The translations under genes and the position numbers were made by a program. The notes beneath the pieces were generated by a model. It was not told the DNA's origin and did no database searches. It was given only the letters and a program-made list of their open reading frames with translations. Of a stretch of DNA of 64,000 nt, positions 30,874-40,631 are shown piece after piece. Location: assembly GCF_963518785.1 (NCBI RefSeq), contig NZ_CAUQKJ010000003.1, forward strand, positions 186,001 through 250,000. The letters are read 5' to 3'. The first letter of the stretch is position 1, and each line of letters opens with the position of its first letter. The stretch comes from an uncultured Campylobacter sp. (GTDB lineage: Bacteria > Campylobacterota > Campylobacteria > Campylobacterales > Campylobacteraceae).

Positions 30874-30879
30874 TAGAAT
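30874..30879 (+). promoter_or_regulatory. ansB extended -10 box
   Basis: TGCTAGAAT (extended TG plus TAGAAT) in very T/A-rich DNA, about 45 nt before the ansB ATG. A TATAAT at 30855-30860 is an alternative. Both suit a Campylobacter sigma70 promoter; which is used cannot be told. Confidence 0.4.
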
Positions 30880-30914
30880 TTTGCTTAAATTATAAAAATT
30901 TTATCACTTTTTAA

Positions 30915-31973
<1,059 letters not shown>

Positions 31974-32395
31974 CGCATAGGGCTTCGCGCGGATAGAATT
32001 TCGGCGCGGGGTTTTAAAACAAAATTTCAGCGCGAAATTTTAAAGAAAAGCAAGGCACAGGATTTTGATACGAGCCCGAAGGTGGAATTTTAAAGCAAAG
32101 CGCGGAATTTTCGCGCTCTGAGCCTGGGCGTAGAATTTCGGTCGTAAAATTAAGCGTTAAATTTTTAAAGGATTTAAAATCATCCTGCGCCCTTACGGCA
32201 AAATTTCGTGTTTCGCTTGCGAAGTTCGAGCTTAAAATGGGCGAGGCAAATCGCGCCTCGTAAATCCTTAAAATCAGTTCGCAAATCCGCCGCAAATTCC
32301 GTGCCGCGCCTTTTAAAAGTTCCCGTAAAAATCCATTTAAAGAAACAATTATAAAAATTTAGCTAAAATTTCGTAAATTTTTTCAGGAGAAATTT
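31974..32395. other. 422-bp spacer upstream of accB
   Basis: No gene is seen; GAATTTTAAAGCAAAG-like words and AAATTT recur (about 32010-32110), giving a loosely repetitive tract. The accB promoter should lie in the last 60 bp, where TAAAAT at about 32363 is a candidate -10 box. Confidence 0.35.
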
Positions 32396-32854
32396 ATGAC
32401 AAAAGCAGAAATCAAAGAGTTAATGGACTTTTTCGGCGAAAAGCAAGGCATTAACGAGCTAAAAATTAAAGATAAAGATTTTGAAATCGAGATAAAAAAA
32501 TATGGCCCATGCGGTGGGAGTACGCTTCAGCTCGCCGCACCGGCACCCGCTCCGCAGCTTGCTGCGCCTTCAGTAAGCGTGCTCGTGGGCGACAAGCCCG
32601 CCACAAAAGGCTCGATGGATACGATCGACAGCCCGATGGTAGGCACTTTTTATAAGGCGCCGAGCCCTGGTGCGGCAGAGTTCGTAAGCGTGGGCCAGGT
32701 CGTGCATAAGGGCGATACGATCGGCATCATCGAAGCGATGAAGATTATGAACGAGATCGAGGCGGAATTCGACTGTCGCATCAAAAAAGCTCTCGTCGAA
32801 GATGGACAGCCCGTCGAGTACGCTATGGCGCTGTTTGAGGTCGAGAAGCTATGA
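32396..32854 (+). CDS. accB: biotin carboxyl carrier protein of acetyl-CoA carboxylase
   Basis: BCCP carries biotin between AccC and AccDA in malonyl-CoA synthesis. The 152-residue protein has an N-terminal helical part, a Pro/Ala linker (about 46-58) and a biotinyl domain with SPMVGTFYKAPSPGA (thumb) and the biotin site EAMKIM with Lys near 116. Length is normal. CAGGAG precedes the ATG. It overlaps accC by four bases (ATGA), the usual accBC pair. Confidence 0.96.
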   Translation: MTKAEIKELMDFFGEKQGINELKIKDKDFEIEIKKYGPCGGSTLQLAAPAPAPQLAAPSVSVLVGDKPATKGSMDTIDSPMVGTFYKAPSPGAAEFVSVGQVVHKGDTIGIIEAMKIMNEIEAEFDCRIKKALVEDGQPVEYAMALFEVEKL

Positions 32855-34188
32855 GGGAGCTTAAAAAAATTCTAATCGCAAATCGTGGCGAGATCGCTCT
32901 GCGCGCGCTTCGCACGATCCAAGAGATGGGCAAGCAAGCCATCGTCGTGCACTCCACCGCCGATCAGGACGCGCTTTACGTCAAATACGCCGACGCGTCG
33001 GTTTGTATCGGCGGACCGCGCAGCAGCGATAGCTATCTAAATATCCCCGCGATCATCACAGCTTGCGAGCTAACGGAAGCCGACGCGATATTTCCGGGAT
33101 ACGGCTTTTTGAGCGAAAGTCAAAATTTCGTAGAAATTTGCGCTAAGCACGGCATTAAATTTATCGGCCCAAGCGTCGAGGCGATGACTTTAATGAGCGA
33201 TAAGAGCAAGGCTAAGCAAGTAATGATGCGCGCGGGCATCCCCGTAGTGCCTGGCAGCGACGGCGCGATTGCAAGTGTCGAAGAGGCACGCAAGCTAGCC
33301 GCCGAAATCGGCTATCCGGTCATCATTAAAGCCGCAGCCGGCGGTGGCGGGCGCGGAATGCGCGTGGTCGAGCGCGAAGAGGATATCGAAAAGCTCTTTT
33401 GGTCGGCAGAGAGCGAAGCGATGAGCGCGTTCGGCGACGGCACGATGTATATGGAAAAATATATCACAAACCCGCGCCACATCGAGGTTCAGGTCTTGGG
33501 TGACGAGCATGGACACGTCGTGCATATCGGCGAGCGCGACTGCTCGATGCAGCGCCGCCACCAAAAGTTGATTGAAGAAAGCCCAGCCGTGATCTTGGAC
33601 GAGCCGACGCGAAAGAGCCTGCACGAAACGGCGGTTCGCGCCGCTAAGGCGATCGGATACGCGAGCGCGGGAACGTTTGAGTTTTTATATGATAGCAAGG
33701 ATAAAAAATTCTATTTCATCGAGATGAATACCCGTCTGCAGGTCGAACACACCGTAAGCGAGATGCGAAGCGGGCTCGATCTGATCGAGTGGATGATCCG
33801 TATCGCGCAGGGCGAGAAGCTGCTACCTCAAAGCGAGATAAAATTTAGCGGGCACGCGCTTGAGTGCCGCATCACCGCTGAGGACTCCAAAAGCTTTATG
33901 CCAAACCCGGGCAAAATCACAAAATACGTCGCTCCGGGCGGCAGAAACGTGCGTATGGACAGCCACGTCTATGAGGGCTACTCGGTGCCGCCTTACTACG
34001 ACAGCATGATCGGCAAGCTCATCGTTTACGACAAGGACCGCGCGCGCGCGATTGCGAAGATGAAGGTCGCGCTAGACGAGCTCATCATCGGCGGCATAAA
34101 ATCGACGCGCGATTTTCATCTTAGGATGATGAACAACCCCGATTTCGTGGATAATAACTACGATACAAATTACCTAGCCAAGCACTGA
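32851..34188 (+). CDS. accC: biotin carboxylase of acetyl-CoA carboxylase
   Basis: AccC carboxylates biotin on BCCP with ATP and bicarbonate. The 445-residue ATP-grasp protein shows ILIANRGEIALRALRT at the start, FPGYGFLSES, IKAAAGGGGRGMRVV (ATP loop), HIEVQVLGDEHG, RDCSMQRRHQKLIEE and FIEMNTRLQVEH with catalytic residues. It is coupled to accB by overlap. It could also serve PycB as a pyruvate-carboxylase A subunit in principle, but the accB pairing makes fatty-acid synthesis the main role. Confidence 0.96.
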   Translation: MRELKKILIANRGEIALRALRTIQEMGKQAIVVHSTADQDALYVKYADASVCIGGPRSSDSYLNIPAIITACELTEADAIFPGYGFLSESQNFVEICAKHGIKFIGPSVEAMTLMSDKSKAKQVMMRAGIPVVPGSDGAIASVEEARKLAAEIGYPVIIKAAAGGGGRGMRVVEREEDIEKLFWSAESEAMSAFGDGTMYMEKYITNPRHIEVQVLGDEHGHVVHIGERDCSMQRRHQKLIEESPAVILDEPTRKSLHETAVRAAKAIGYASAGTFEFLYDSKDKKFYFIEMNTRLQVEHTVSEMRSGLDLIEWMIRIAQGEKLLPQSEIKFSGHALECRITAEDSKSFMPNPGKITKYVAPGGRNVRMDSHVYEGYSVPPYYDSMIGKLIVYDKDRARAIAKMKVALDELIIGGIKSTRDFHLRMMNNPDFVDNNYDTNYLAKH

Positions 34189-34193
34189 ATTTA

Positions 34194-34226
34194 AAATTCC
34201 AAGGGATGAAATTCTCTTGGAATTTT
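34194..34226 (+). terminator. accBC terminator hairpin
   Basis: AAATTCCAAG (34194-34203) and CTTGGAATTT (34216-34225) form a perfect 10-bp stem with a 12-nt loop starting just after the accC stop, followed by T/A-rich sequence. The U-run is short, so efficiency is uncertain. Confidence 0.55.
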
Positions 34227-34744
34227 AAAATTTATTTGAAATTTTTCATTCAAGATTCCGTTTGAAATTTTATATTTAAAAATCTACTTGAAATTTTGTT
34301 TTAAAATTTTATCATGCCACGCTTTAAAATTTTGCTATTAAATTTGCCGCTAAATCTAGGTGGTGAGGCGAGAGATACGCCACTGTTGCCGCTTATGTGT
34401 TTTGACGGCGGGCTTGGTTAAATTTTACATTCTTCGGCGATTTAAATTTAGAATATATGTCTTGCCGCCGCAAATATTCGCTTTGATCCGCACTGATCTA
34501 GTTAAAATTTTAAGTCGCGTGCGCGCTTTAATTATCTATTTCGGCGGGCGGTTACCGACGAGAGAGTAAGCGGCTAAAATTTACCGCGCGCCGCCTGCGC
34601 CCATTCGGTGTAAACTTGACCGCGCTTGCCGTTGCGAGTATGAAAAAAATAGTATCGAGCCGTAAATTTACGATTATTTGCCGCGCGCTAGAAACGACGA
34701 CTGATTTATAGGCAAAGCGCGCTAGGCCTTTAAACCGTCAAATT
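34227..34744. other. 518-bp spacer with TTGAAATTT repeats
   Basis: Between convergent accC and a minus-strand hypothetical gene. The first 100 bp repeat TTGAAATTT-type words four times at about 20-35 nt spacing (34236, 34262, 34289 and nearby). The rest has a frame at 34360-34569 coding an Arg/Leu/Ile-rich peptide with no ribosome site, which I take as chance. Confidence 0.4.
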
Positions 34745-35752
34745 TCAAATTCCGAATTCCTCGTAAAATTTATTTAGATAATCGGCATAGTAAAAGTTTT
34801 GATTTCTAGCATCAAATTTGCCCGCCAGTTCCAAAGCCGTCTTATAGTCGCTCTCATCGCCGAACGCGCTAACTGCGATGAAAAATCGTAGGTCGTTTAG
34901 ATCGTCGTTGCCATCAAGGATCGCACGCGAGTGCTTGCGGGCCAAGCTTAGCGCCATCTCGCGCTCGTCCAGCCTAACGGCGATCTCGATTAGCGGCGCG
35001 ATCTGATTTATGACGCGAGGATTTGACTCGATAGTCGCCGCGGCCTTTGGCAGTAGGATTTTTGCCTCCCAGGTCCTGCCTAGCGCTATCATACTAAAAA
35101 GTATCGGCGCGTAGGTTATATGCGGTACCTCGGAGCAGGTTAGTTCGCCCGAGAGTATCGGCGCGGCAAGCTCCAGCGCGGCCTCATGCTCGCCGGCAAA
35201 ATTTAAATACGCGATCTCATCGCTTGCTTCGCACGCCTCGCAGTCACCCATATCGTCCTTGGCGAGCTTTTTCCACAGCTCGTAGTTGAACCCTGCCTCC
35301 CTAGCGTCGCCCATGTCGATGTTTTGATTCATCAAGGCCTTGTAATAAGCCGCCAGCGAGAACTCCAAGCGTTCGTAGTAAAACAGCATCGCCTCGTTTA
35401 CCTCGTCTATGAGCTCTTTTTCTATCATGGAGCTTTTGGCGACGCCCGAGACGATCCATTTAAATTTCCACAGGCAGTCCGTAAAGTTGTTAAAATTCGG
35501 ATACTCGCTTTTGCTATCTTTCAAATTTTGCGCGATATAGTTCGTGAGCCATAAGAGCGCTCTCGTTCTTAAAACCGCGCCGAATTTTTCAAATTCCTCA
35601 TTTAGCACAAAGTCGCAAATTTGCGCGGCAAAGTCAAAATTTTCCGCCTCGATGGCGCCCTTTATCGCGTCAAACAGATACTCCTCTTTATCCGCCAGCC
35701 TATCAAATTGCCTTAGCTTTTCATAAAGCCCCTCTAGCGAGCTCTGCTTCAT
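34745..35752 (-). CDS. alpha-helical repeat hypothetical protein
   Basis: 335 residues, acidic, cytoplasmic (no signal or TM), almost entirely alpha-helical, with TPR-like helix pairs rich in A, L, E (for example EAALELAAPILSG, WEAKILLPKAA, EMALSLARKHSRA, YKTALELAGKFDA). A possible metal-binding or structural C-x2-C (GDCEACEAS) sits near residue 175. I recognise no named family; a TPR/SEL-like scaffold is the best structural guess. It stands alone between long spacers. Confidence 0.7.
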   Translation of the reverse strand: MKQSSLEGLYEKLRQFDRLADKEEYLFDAIKGAIEAENFDFAAQICDFVLNEEFEKFGAVLRTRALLWLTNYIAQNLKDSKSEYPNFNNFTDCLWKFKWIVSGVAKSSMIEKELIDEVNEAMLFYYERLEFSLAAYYKALMNQNIDMGDAREAGFNYELWKKLAKDDMGDCEACEASDEIAYLNFAGEHEAALELAAPILSGELTCSEVPHITYAPILFSMIALGRTWEAKILLPKAAATIESNPRVINQIAPLIEIAVRLDEREMALSLARKHSRAILDGNDDLNDLRFFIAVSAFGDESDYKTALELAGKFDARNQNFYYADYLNKFYEEFGI

Positions 35753-35989
35753 CTGCGCTCCTCGTTAAATTTTGCGATAATTATATCCGTTTAATCTGAA
35801 GCTAAGCAGCTTATCGCGATTTTAAAACCCAAAAGGCAAAATTTAAAATTTATAGCGTTATCTTAAAGCGGTTTTGCTCGCGCCGTTTTAGCGCCCTATT
35901 TGCCGCCGCGAAAAGTAAATTTCAGCTTTGTTATATAAATTTAATATTAAAATGCCGTATTCATAAATTTTTTAAGAAAAGGGGAATTT

Positions 35990-37228
35990 ATGGAGATAAA
36001 CATGCAGCGCCTTAAAAGCGAGTTCGAGCAGATAAGCCGCTTTGGGGCTTTATCGGGCGGCGGGCTCACGCGGCTTGCATTTTCGCGCGAGGACAAAGAG
36101 GCGCGCGACTTCCTCATATCGCTACTTCAAAAAGAAAATTTCAAGATTAAAATCGACGATGCGGGCAATATTTTCGCTAAATTTGGAGGCGTTCAAAATC
36201 CAGATCTGCCGTCCGTCAGCGCTGGCTCGCATATCGATAGCGTACCGCAGGGCGGCTTCTACGACGGCACGTTGGGCGTCATGGCAGCTTTGGAGGCGAT
36301 CCGCACAGTGCGAGATAGCGGAGAAAAGCTTACGCGACCGCTGGAGCTCATCGTCTTTGTTTGCGAGGAATCAAGCCGCTTTAAAATGGCGACCGTAGGC
36401 AGCAAGATAATTAGCGGCAAGCTCTCGCGGCAGCGGCTAGGCGAGCTGAAAGATCGGGACGGAATTTCGCTATTTGACGCCATGCAGGAGTTTGGGCTAA
36501 ATCCCGCAAATTTAAAAAGCTGCATCCTGCCCAAATCCAGCTTTCATAGCTATATCGAACTTCATATCGAGCAGGGACCGGTATTGCAGCGACGCGGCAT
36601 CCCCGTAGGCGTCGTCACGGGTATCGCCGCGCCAGTGCGATACGAGCTACGGATCGAGGGCAGAGCCGATCACAGCGGCGCTACGCCGATGGATATGCGC
36701 TGCGACGCTCTGGCTTGTGCTAGCGAAATCGTTTTAAGCGCGGAGAAGATCGCAAAGACGGGTAAAACCACGGTTGCGACGACGGGCTATGCAAATGCGC
36801 TGCCTGGCGTGCTAAACGTGATCCCGGGCTCTTGCACGCTAGGTCTTGATATACGCGATATAGACGAGGAAGCGCTTAGGGCGGCGGATGATCAAATTTG
36901 CGCCGCGATAGGTGAAATTTGCGCTCGCCGAGGGTGCAGATTTGAATTAAAAAATCTCATCAAAGATCGTCCCGTAAAGCTAAGCGAGGAGATGATAGAT
37001 CTGCTTGAGAGCTGTGCCTGCGAGCTTAAAATTCCAAGCCTGAGGCTTCCTAGCGGCGCGGGACACGACGCGATGAATATGACGGAGCTTGCGGATCGCG
37101 TGGGGATGCTTTTCGTACCGTGCAAGGACGGCATCAGCCACAACGTAAATGAAAGCATAAACTGGCACGACGCCTTTGCCGCTACGAAGGTTTTAGCCGC
37201 GGCGATGTTAAGCTTAGCTAAAAAATAA
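35990..37228 (+). CDS. M20-family Zn-dependent amidohydrolase (carbamoylase/allantoate hydrolase type)
   Basis: A 412-residue cytoplasmic binuclear-zinc enzyme of the N-carbamoyl-L-amino-acid hydrolase/allantoate deiminase/beta-ureidopropionase group. Metal ligands are seen in SAGSHIDSVPQGGFYDGTLGVM, in VCEESSRF, and in ELHIEQGPVLQ, with the dimerisation-lid motif RADHSGATPM and C-terminal GAGHDAMNM. It is the first gene of a tight five-gene operon (gaps of 10-12 bp) with abgA-like, pepE, dcuC and pepT. The exact substrate, a carbamoyl or acyl amino acid or a ureide, cannot be assigned; the operon argues for amino-acid scavenging. Confidence 0.88.
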   Translation: MEINMQRLKSEFEQISRFGALSGGGLTRLAFSREDKEARDFLISLLQKENFKIKIDDAGNIFAKFGGVQNPDLPSVSAGSHIDSVPQGGFYDGTLGVMAALEAIRTVRDSGEKLTRPLELIVFVCEESSRFKMATVGSKIISGKLSRQRLGELKDRDGISLFDAMQEFGLNPANLKSCILPKSSFHSYIELHIEQGPVLQRRGIPVGVVTGIAAPVRYELRIEGRADHSGATPMDMRCDALACASEIVLSAEKIAKTGKTTVATTGYANALPGVLNVIPGSCTLGLDIRDIDEEALRAADDQICAAIGEICARRGCRFELKNLIKDRPVKLSEEMIDLLESCACELKIPSLRLPSGAGHDAMNMTELADRVGMLFVPCKDGISHNVNESINWHDAFAATKVLAAAMLSLAKK

Positions 37229-37238
37229 AGGAGAGGAA

Positions 37239-38555
37239 ATGGATGCTATCGCACAAAAAGTAGAGGCGCTCAAAGGCGAGATGATCGGGGATCGCAGGTT
37301 TTTTCACTCGCATCCCGAGACGGGCTGGTTTACCTTTTTTACGACCGCGGTTATCGCAGATCGAATGCAGCGCTTGGGCTATGAGATAAAGCTCGGTCGC
37401 GAGGTGGTAAAGGCGGAAGCCAGGCAGGGCGTAGGTAGCAAGGATGCCTGCGAGAAGGCGAAGCAGCGCGCCAAAGAGCTGCTAAACGCAGATCAGATAA
37501 AATTTCTTGATGCGATGGAGGATGGCCTAACGGGTCTTGTAGCCGAAATAGACACAGGGCGCGCGGGCAAGACGGTCGCTTTTAGATTTGACATAGACGG
37601 CGTGGACGTGACCGAGAGCACGGACGCGGATCATCGCCCTTTTAAGGAGGGCTTTCGCTCCGACATCAGCGGCATCACGCACGCGTGCGGGCACGACGGG
37701 CATATCACGATGGGGCTTGCTTTAGCAAAGCTGATCGCGCAGAGCCTAGACGATTTTAGCGGTAAATTTAGATTTATCTTCCAAACCGCCGAGGAGGGCA
37801 CCAGAGGCGCCGTAGGCATGGAAGCTGCGGGCGTTACCAAGGGCGTAGATTATCTGCTGGGCGGTCATATCGGCTTTCAGGCAAACACGATGAGAGGCAT
37901 CATCTGCGGTACCAAAAAGCTACTTGCGACCACTAAATTTGACGTAAGCTTAAAAGGTAAGTCCGCTCACGCAGCGGGCGCGCCGCAAAACGGAGCCAAT
38001 GCTCTGCTCGCGGCAGCCGAGATGGCGCTTGATATGCACGGCATCACGAGGCACGCAGACGGCGTCACGCGTATCAACGTCGGCGTGCTGCGCGCGGGCG
38101 AAGGACGCAACGTCATCGCGCCTAACGGCTATCTTGCGTGCGAGACTCGCGGCGAGAGCACGGAACTGAATGAGTTTATGAAGGCCAAATGCATGGACAT
38201 AGTGGAGGGCGTTTCTAAAATTTACGGCGTCAGCTACGACGTGCAGGTTACGGGCGGTACCGCGGGCGGCGACAGCGACGAGGATAGCACGCAGCTTTAC
38301 GAGGATGCGGCAAAGGCGTCGCCGTTTATCGATAACGACAAGATCGTAAGGGAGCTAAGCTTCGGTGCATGCGAGGACTTCGCGCATTTTATGCGCTCGG
38401 TGCAAGATGCGGGCGGTAAGAGCGGATATCTGATGATCGGCACGACGCTTGTGGCGGGACATCACAACGCCAAATTTGACTTCGACGAGGACTCGCTGCT
38501 TGCTGGGGTAGACGTGTATCTGCGCTGCGCGTATAAGCTAAACGGCAAAGCTTAA
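37239..38555 (+). CDS. AbgA-like M20 amidohydrolase
   Basis: 438 residues closely following E. coli AbgA (p-aminobenzoyl-glutamate hydrolase A subunit): RRFFHSHPETGWFTFFTTAVIA, LGREVV, FRFDIDGVDVTES, THACGHDGH (metal ligands), FQTAEEGTRGAVGM, KSAHAAGAPQNGANALLAAA, RAGEGRNVIAP and AAGHHNAKFDFDED-like end (VAGHHNAKFDFDE). Family enzymes remove acyl or aryl groups from amino acids. No abgB or abgT is adjacent, and a DcuC-type carrier takes the transporter's place, so a different amide such as an acyl-aspartate or acyl-glutamate is possible. AGGAGAGG precedes the ATG. Confidence 0.88.
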   Translation: MDAIAQKVEALKGEMIGDRRFFHSHPETGWFTFFTTAVIADRMQRLGYEIKLGREVVKAEARQGVGSKDACEKAKQRAKELLNADQIKFLDAMEDGLTGLVAEIDTGRAGKTVAFRFDIDGVDVTESTDADHRPFKEGFRSDISGITHACGHDGHITMGLALAKLIAQSLDDFSGKFRFIFQTAEEGTRGAVGMEAAGVTKGVDYLLGGHIGFQANTMRGIICGTKKLLATTKFDVSLKGKSAHAAGAPQNGANALLAAAEMALDMHGITRHADGVTRINVGVLRAGEGRNVIAPNGYLACETRGESTELNEFMKAKCMDIVEGVSKIYGVSYDVQVTGGTAGGDSDEDSTQLYEDAAKASPFIDNDKIVRELSFGACEDFAHFMRSVQDAGGKSGYLMIGTTLVAGHHNAKFDFDEDSLLAGVDVYLRCAYKLNGKA

Positions 38556-38565
38556 GGAAGGCGGC

Positions 38566-39264
38566 ATGAAAAGAGCATTACTTCTAAGCGCTTCTAGTTA
38601 CAAAGACAGTGGCTATCTGAACCACTGCAAGGGGTGGATAAGGGAATTTTTAGGCAGGTTATGGGAGGATGAAATTTTATTCATTCCGTTTGCGGGCGTT
38701 AGGCGCACAAGCGAGCAATACGAGCAGAAGGTCGCAGACTGCCTAGAGAGCAACAATATCAGATCGATCCATCGATTCGCCGATATGAAAGCCGCCGTTA
38801 AAAATGCCAAATCGATCTGCATCGGCGGCGGCAATACCTTCGTGCTGCTAAACGAGCTTTATAAATTTGATCTTTTAGGCGCGATCAAAGACGCCGTAGA
38901 TAGCGGTACGCCGTATTTCGGCTGGTCTGCCGGCGCAAACGTCGCGGGCAAGACGATGATGACTACCAACGACATGCCGATCGTCTTCCCGCCTTCGCCG
39001 GTGGCTCTGGGGATCTTTCCGCATCAGATCAATCCACACTTCATAAGCGGTAAAATTTCAAACCACAACGGCGAGAGTAGGGAGGAGCGGCTGGAGGAGT
39101 TTTTGATCGTCAATCAAAACGACAGCGTCTATGCTATGCCCGAGGGCAGCGCGTTTTTGATAAACGGAAACGAGTGCGAAGTGATGGGGCATGCGGACGT
39201 GCTGAAATTCGAGTATAAAAAAGAGATCTCGCGCATCGCCGTGGGAAGTAAATTTAAAATTTAA
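38566..39264 (+). CDS. pepE: peptidase E (alpha-aspartyl dipeptidase)
   Basis: PepE (family S51) cleaves Asp-X dipeptides in the cytoplasm. The 232-residue protein opens ALLLSASSYKDSGYL and has IPFAGVRR, SICIGGGNTFVLL, the nucleophile elbow GWSAGANVAG with Ser near 126, and INPHFISGK with the His. It is normal in length. Third in the operon; its product aspartate would feed C4-dicarboxylate metabolism together with the DcuC carrier encoded next. Confidence 0.92.
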   Translation: MKRALLLSASSYKDSGYLNHCKGWIREFLGRLWEDEILFIPFAGVRRTSEQYEQKVADCLESNNIRSIHRFADMKAAVKNAKSICIGGGNTFVLLNELYKFDLLGAIKDAVDSGTPYFGWSAGANVAGKTMMTTNDMPIVFPPSPVALGIFPHQINPHFISGKISNHNGESREERLEEFLIVNQNDSVYAMPEGSAFLINGNECEVMGHADVLKFEYKKEISRIAVGSKFKI

Positions 39265-39275
39265 AAGGAGTTATC

Positions 39276-40619
39276 GTGCAGACGTTTAGGTTACTTTTGG
39301 CGCTTGCGGGCATCGTCGCAGTCGTCGCTTTACTGATCATGAAAAAGGACACCAAAACCGTGCTTATCGGCGTGGGTTTGGTGCTGTGTGTGCTTTGTCT
39401 AAAGCCGCTGGACGGGCTGGGCGCCTTTACCTCGTATATGACTAAAGCAGGTCTTATTAAGGCGATCTGCGCCAGTATGGGTTTTGCCTTCGTGATGAAA
39501 TTTACCGAATGCGACCGCGCTCTTGTAAATTTACTAACCAGACCTCTTGGAAATATCGGATTTTTATTGATCCCTATCGTCGTGGCGCTTACATATTTTA
39601 TCAATATCGCTATCCCCTCCGCTGCGGGCTGCTCGGCTGCGGTCGGCGCTACGCTGATCCCTGTGATGATGGCTGCGGGCGTTAAACCAGAGATGGCGGG
39701 AGCTGCGGTATTTGCGGGCACTTTCGGTAGCGTTTTAAGCCCGGGCTCGGCGCACAACGTATTTGTCGCCGATATGGTAAAGGCGCACAACCCATCCTAT
39801 ACGGTTCAAGACGTCATCGGGGTGCAGTTTTCTAGCGCGATTACCGCTTTGATCGTGGTTTTGATCGTAATGAGTATAACGGCGATAGTTTGCAAAGACT
39901 ACACCAAGGGGGTGAATTATCTCGCACAAAAGGAGGGCGGCGTAAATTCCGTTGCGTCAAATTCCGCCGACGGTTCAAATTTAGACGCGCAGCCTCAAAA
40001 GATAAACGTCTTATACGCGCTTATGCCGTTAGTGCCGCTAGTGATCTTGGTAATCGGCGGCACGAGTCTAAATCAGGTCTCTTTCCTAAAATGGACGAAG
40101 ATGGGCGTCGCCGAAGCGATGCTACTGGGCGCTATCCTCACCATCGCCGTTACTCTAACCGATCCTCAAAAAATTACGAAGGAATTTTTCAAAGGCATGG
40201 GTAGCGCGTATGCCGAGATCATAGGTATCATCATCGCTGCGGGCGTCTTCGTCGCGGGTCTTAGCGCGTGCGGAGCGATAGATTTCGTAATTGAGTGGCT
40301 TAAAAACGAGCAGGGCTACGTAAAATTCGGTGGAACCTTCGTGCCGTTTTTTATGGGCATCGTAACGGGCTCGGGAGATGCGGCGTCGATGGCGTTTAAC
40401 ACCGCCGTGACCGTGCACGCCGACGCGCTGGGTTTTGAGCAAGATAAGCTCGGTATGGCGGTTGCGATAAGCGGCGCGCTAGGCAGGAGCGCATCGCCGA
40501 TCGCGGGCGCTTGTATCGTTTGCGCGGGACTTGCGATGGTAAGCCCTATTCAGATCGCTAAAAGAACGGCTTTGGGTATGTTTCTTTCCGTCTGCGTCAT
40601 CGCATTTGTCATTTTGTAA
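39276..40619 (+). CDS. dcuC: DcuC-family anaerobic C4-dicarboxylate carrier
   Basis: A 447-residue inner-membrane protein with about 12 hydrophobic helices. DcuC marks include MKKDTKTVLIGVGLVL, SMGFAFVMKFTECDRALV, INIAIPSAAGCSAAVGATLIPVMM, GSVLSPGSAHNVFVAD and GIVTGSGDAASMAFNTAV. DcuC carriers export succinate or exchange C4-dicarboxylates during fumarate respiration. A GTG start follows AAGGAG. Placed between pepE and pepT, it probably exchanges succinate for C4 acids or aspartate generated or used by peptide breakdown; another amino-acid substrate is possible for this superfamily. Confidence 0.88.
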   Translation: MQTFRLLLALAGIVAVVALLIMKKDTKTVLIGVGLVLCVLCLKPLDGLGAFTSYMTKAGLIKAICASMGFAFVMKFTECDRALVNLLTRPLGNIGFLLIPIVVALTYFINIAIPSAAGCSAAVGATLIPVMMAAGVKPEMAGAAVFAGTFGSVLSPGSAHNVFVADMVKAHNPSYTVQDVIGVQFSSAITALIVVLIVMSITAIVCKDYTKGVNYLAQKEGGVNSVASNSADGSNLDAQPQKINVLYALMPLVPLVILVIGGTSLNQVSFLKWTKMGVAEAMLLGAILTIAVTLTDPQKITKEFFKGMGSAYAEIIGIIIAAGVFVAGLSACGAIDFVIEWLKNEQGYVKFGGTFVPFFMGIVTGSGDAASMAFNTAVTVHADALGFEQDKLGMAVAISGALGRSASPIAGACIVCAGLAMVSPIQIAKRTALGMFLSVCVIAFVIL

Positions 40620-40631
40620 AAAGGCTTATTT

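Noticed and set aside
34227..34330. TTGAAATTT repeats after accC as a CRISPR-like or regulatory array
   Set aside because: Spacing is irregular, units are short AAATTT words seen in most spacers, and no associated genes are present.
34360..34569. 69-codon open frame after accC
   Set aside because: No ribosome site, Arg/Ile/Leu-rich composition without pattern, inside an AAATTT-rich spacer.
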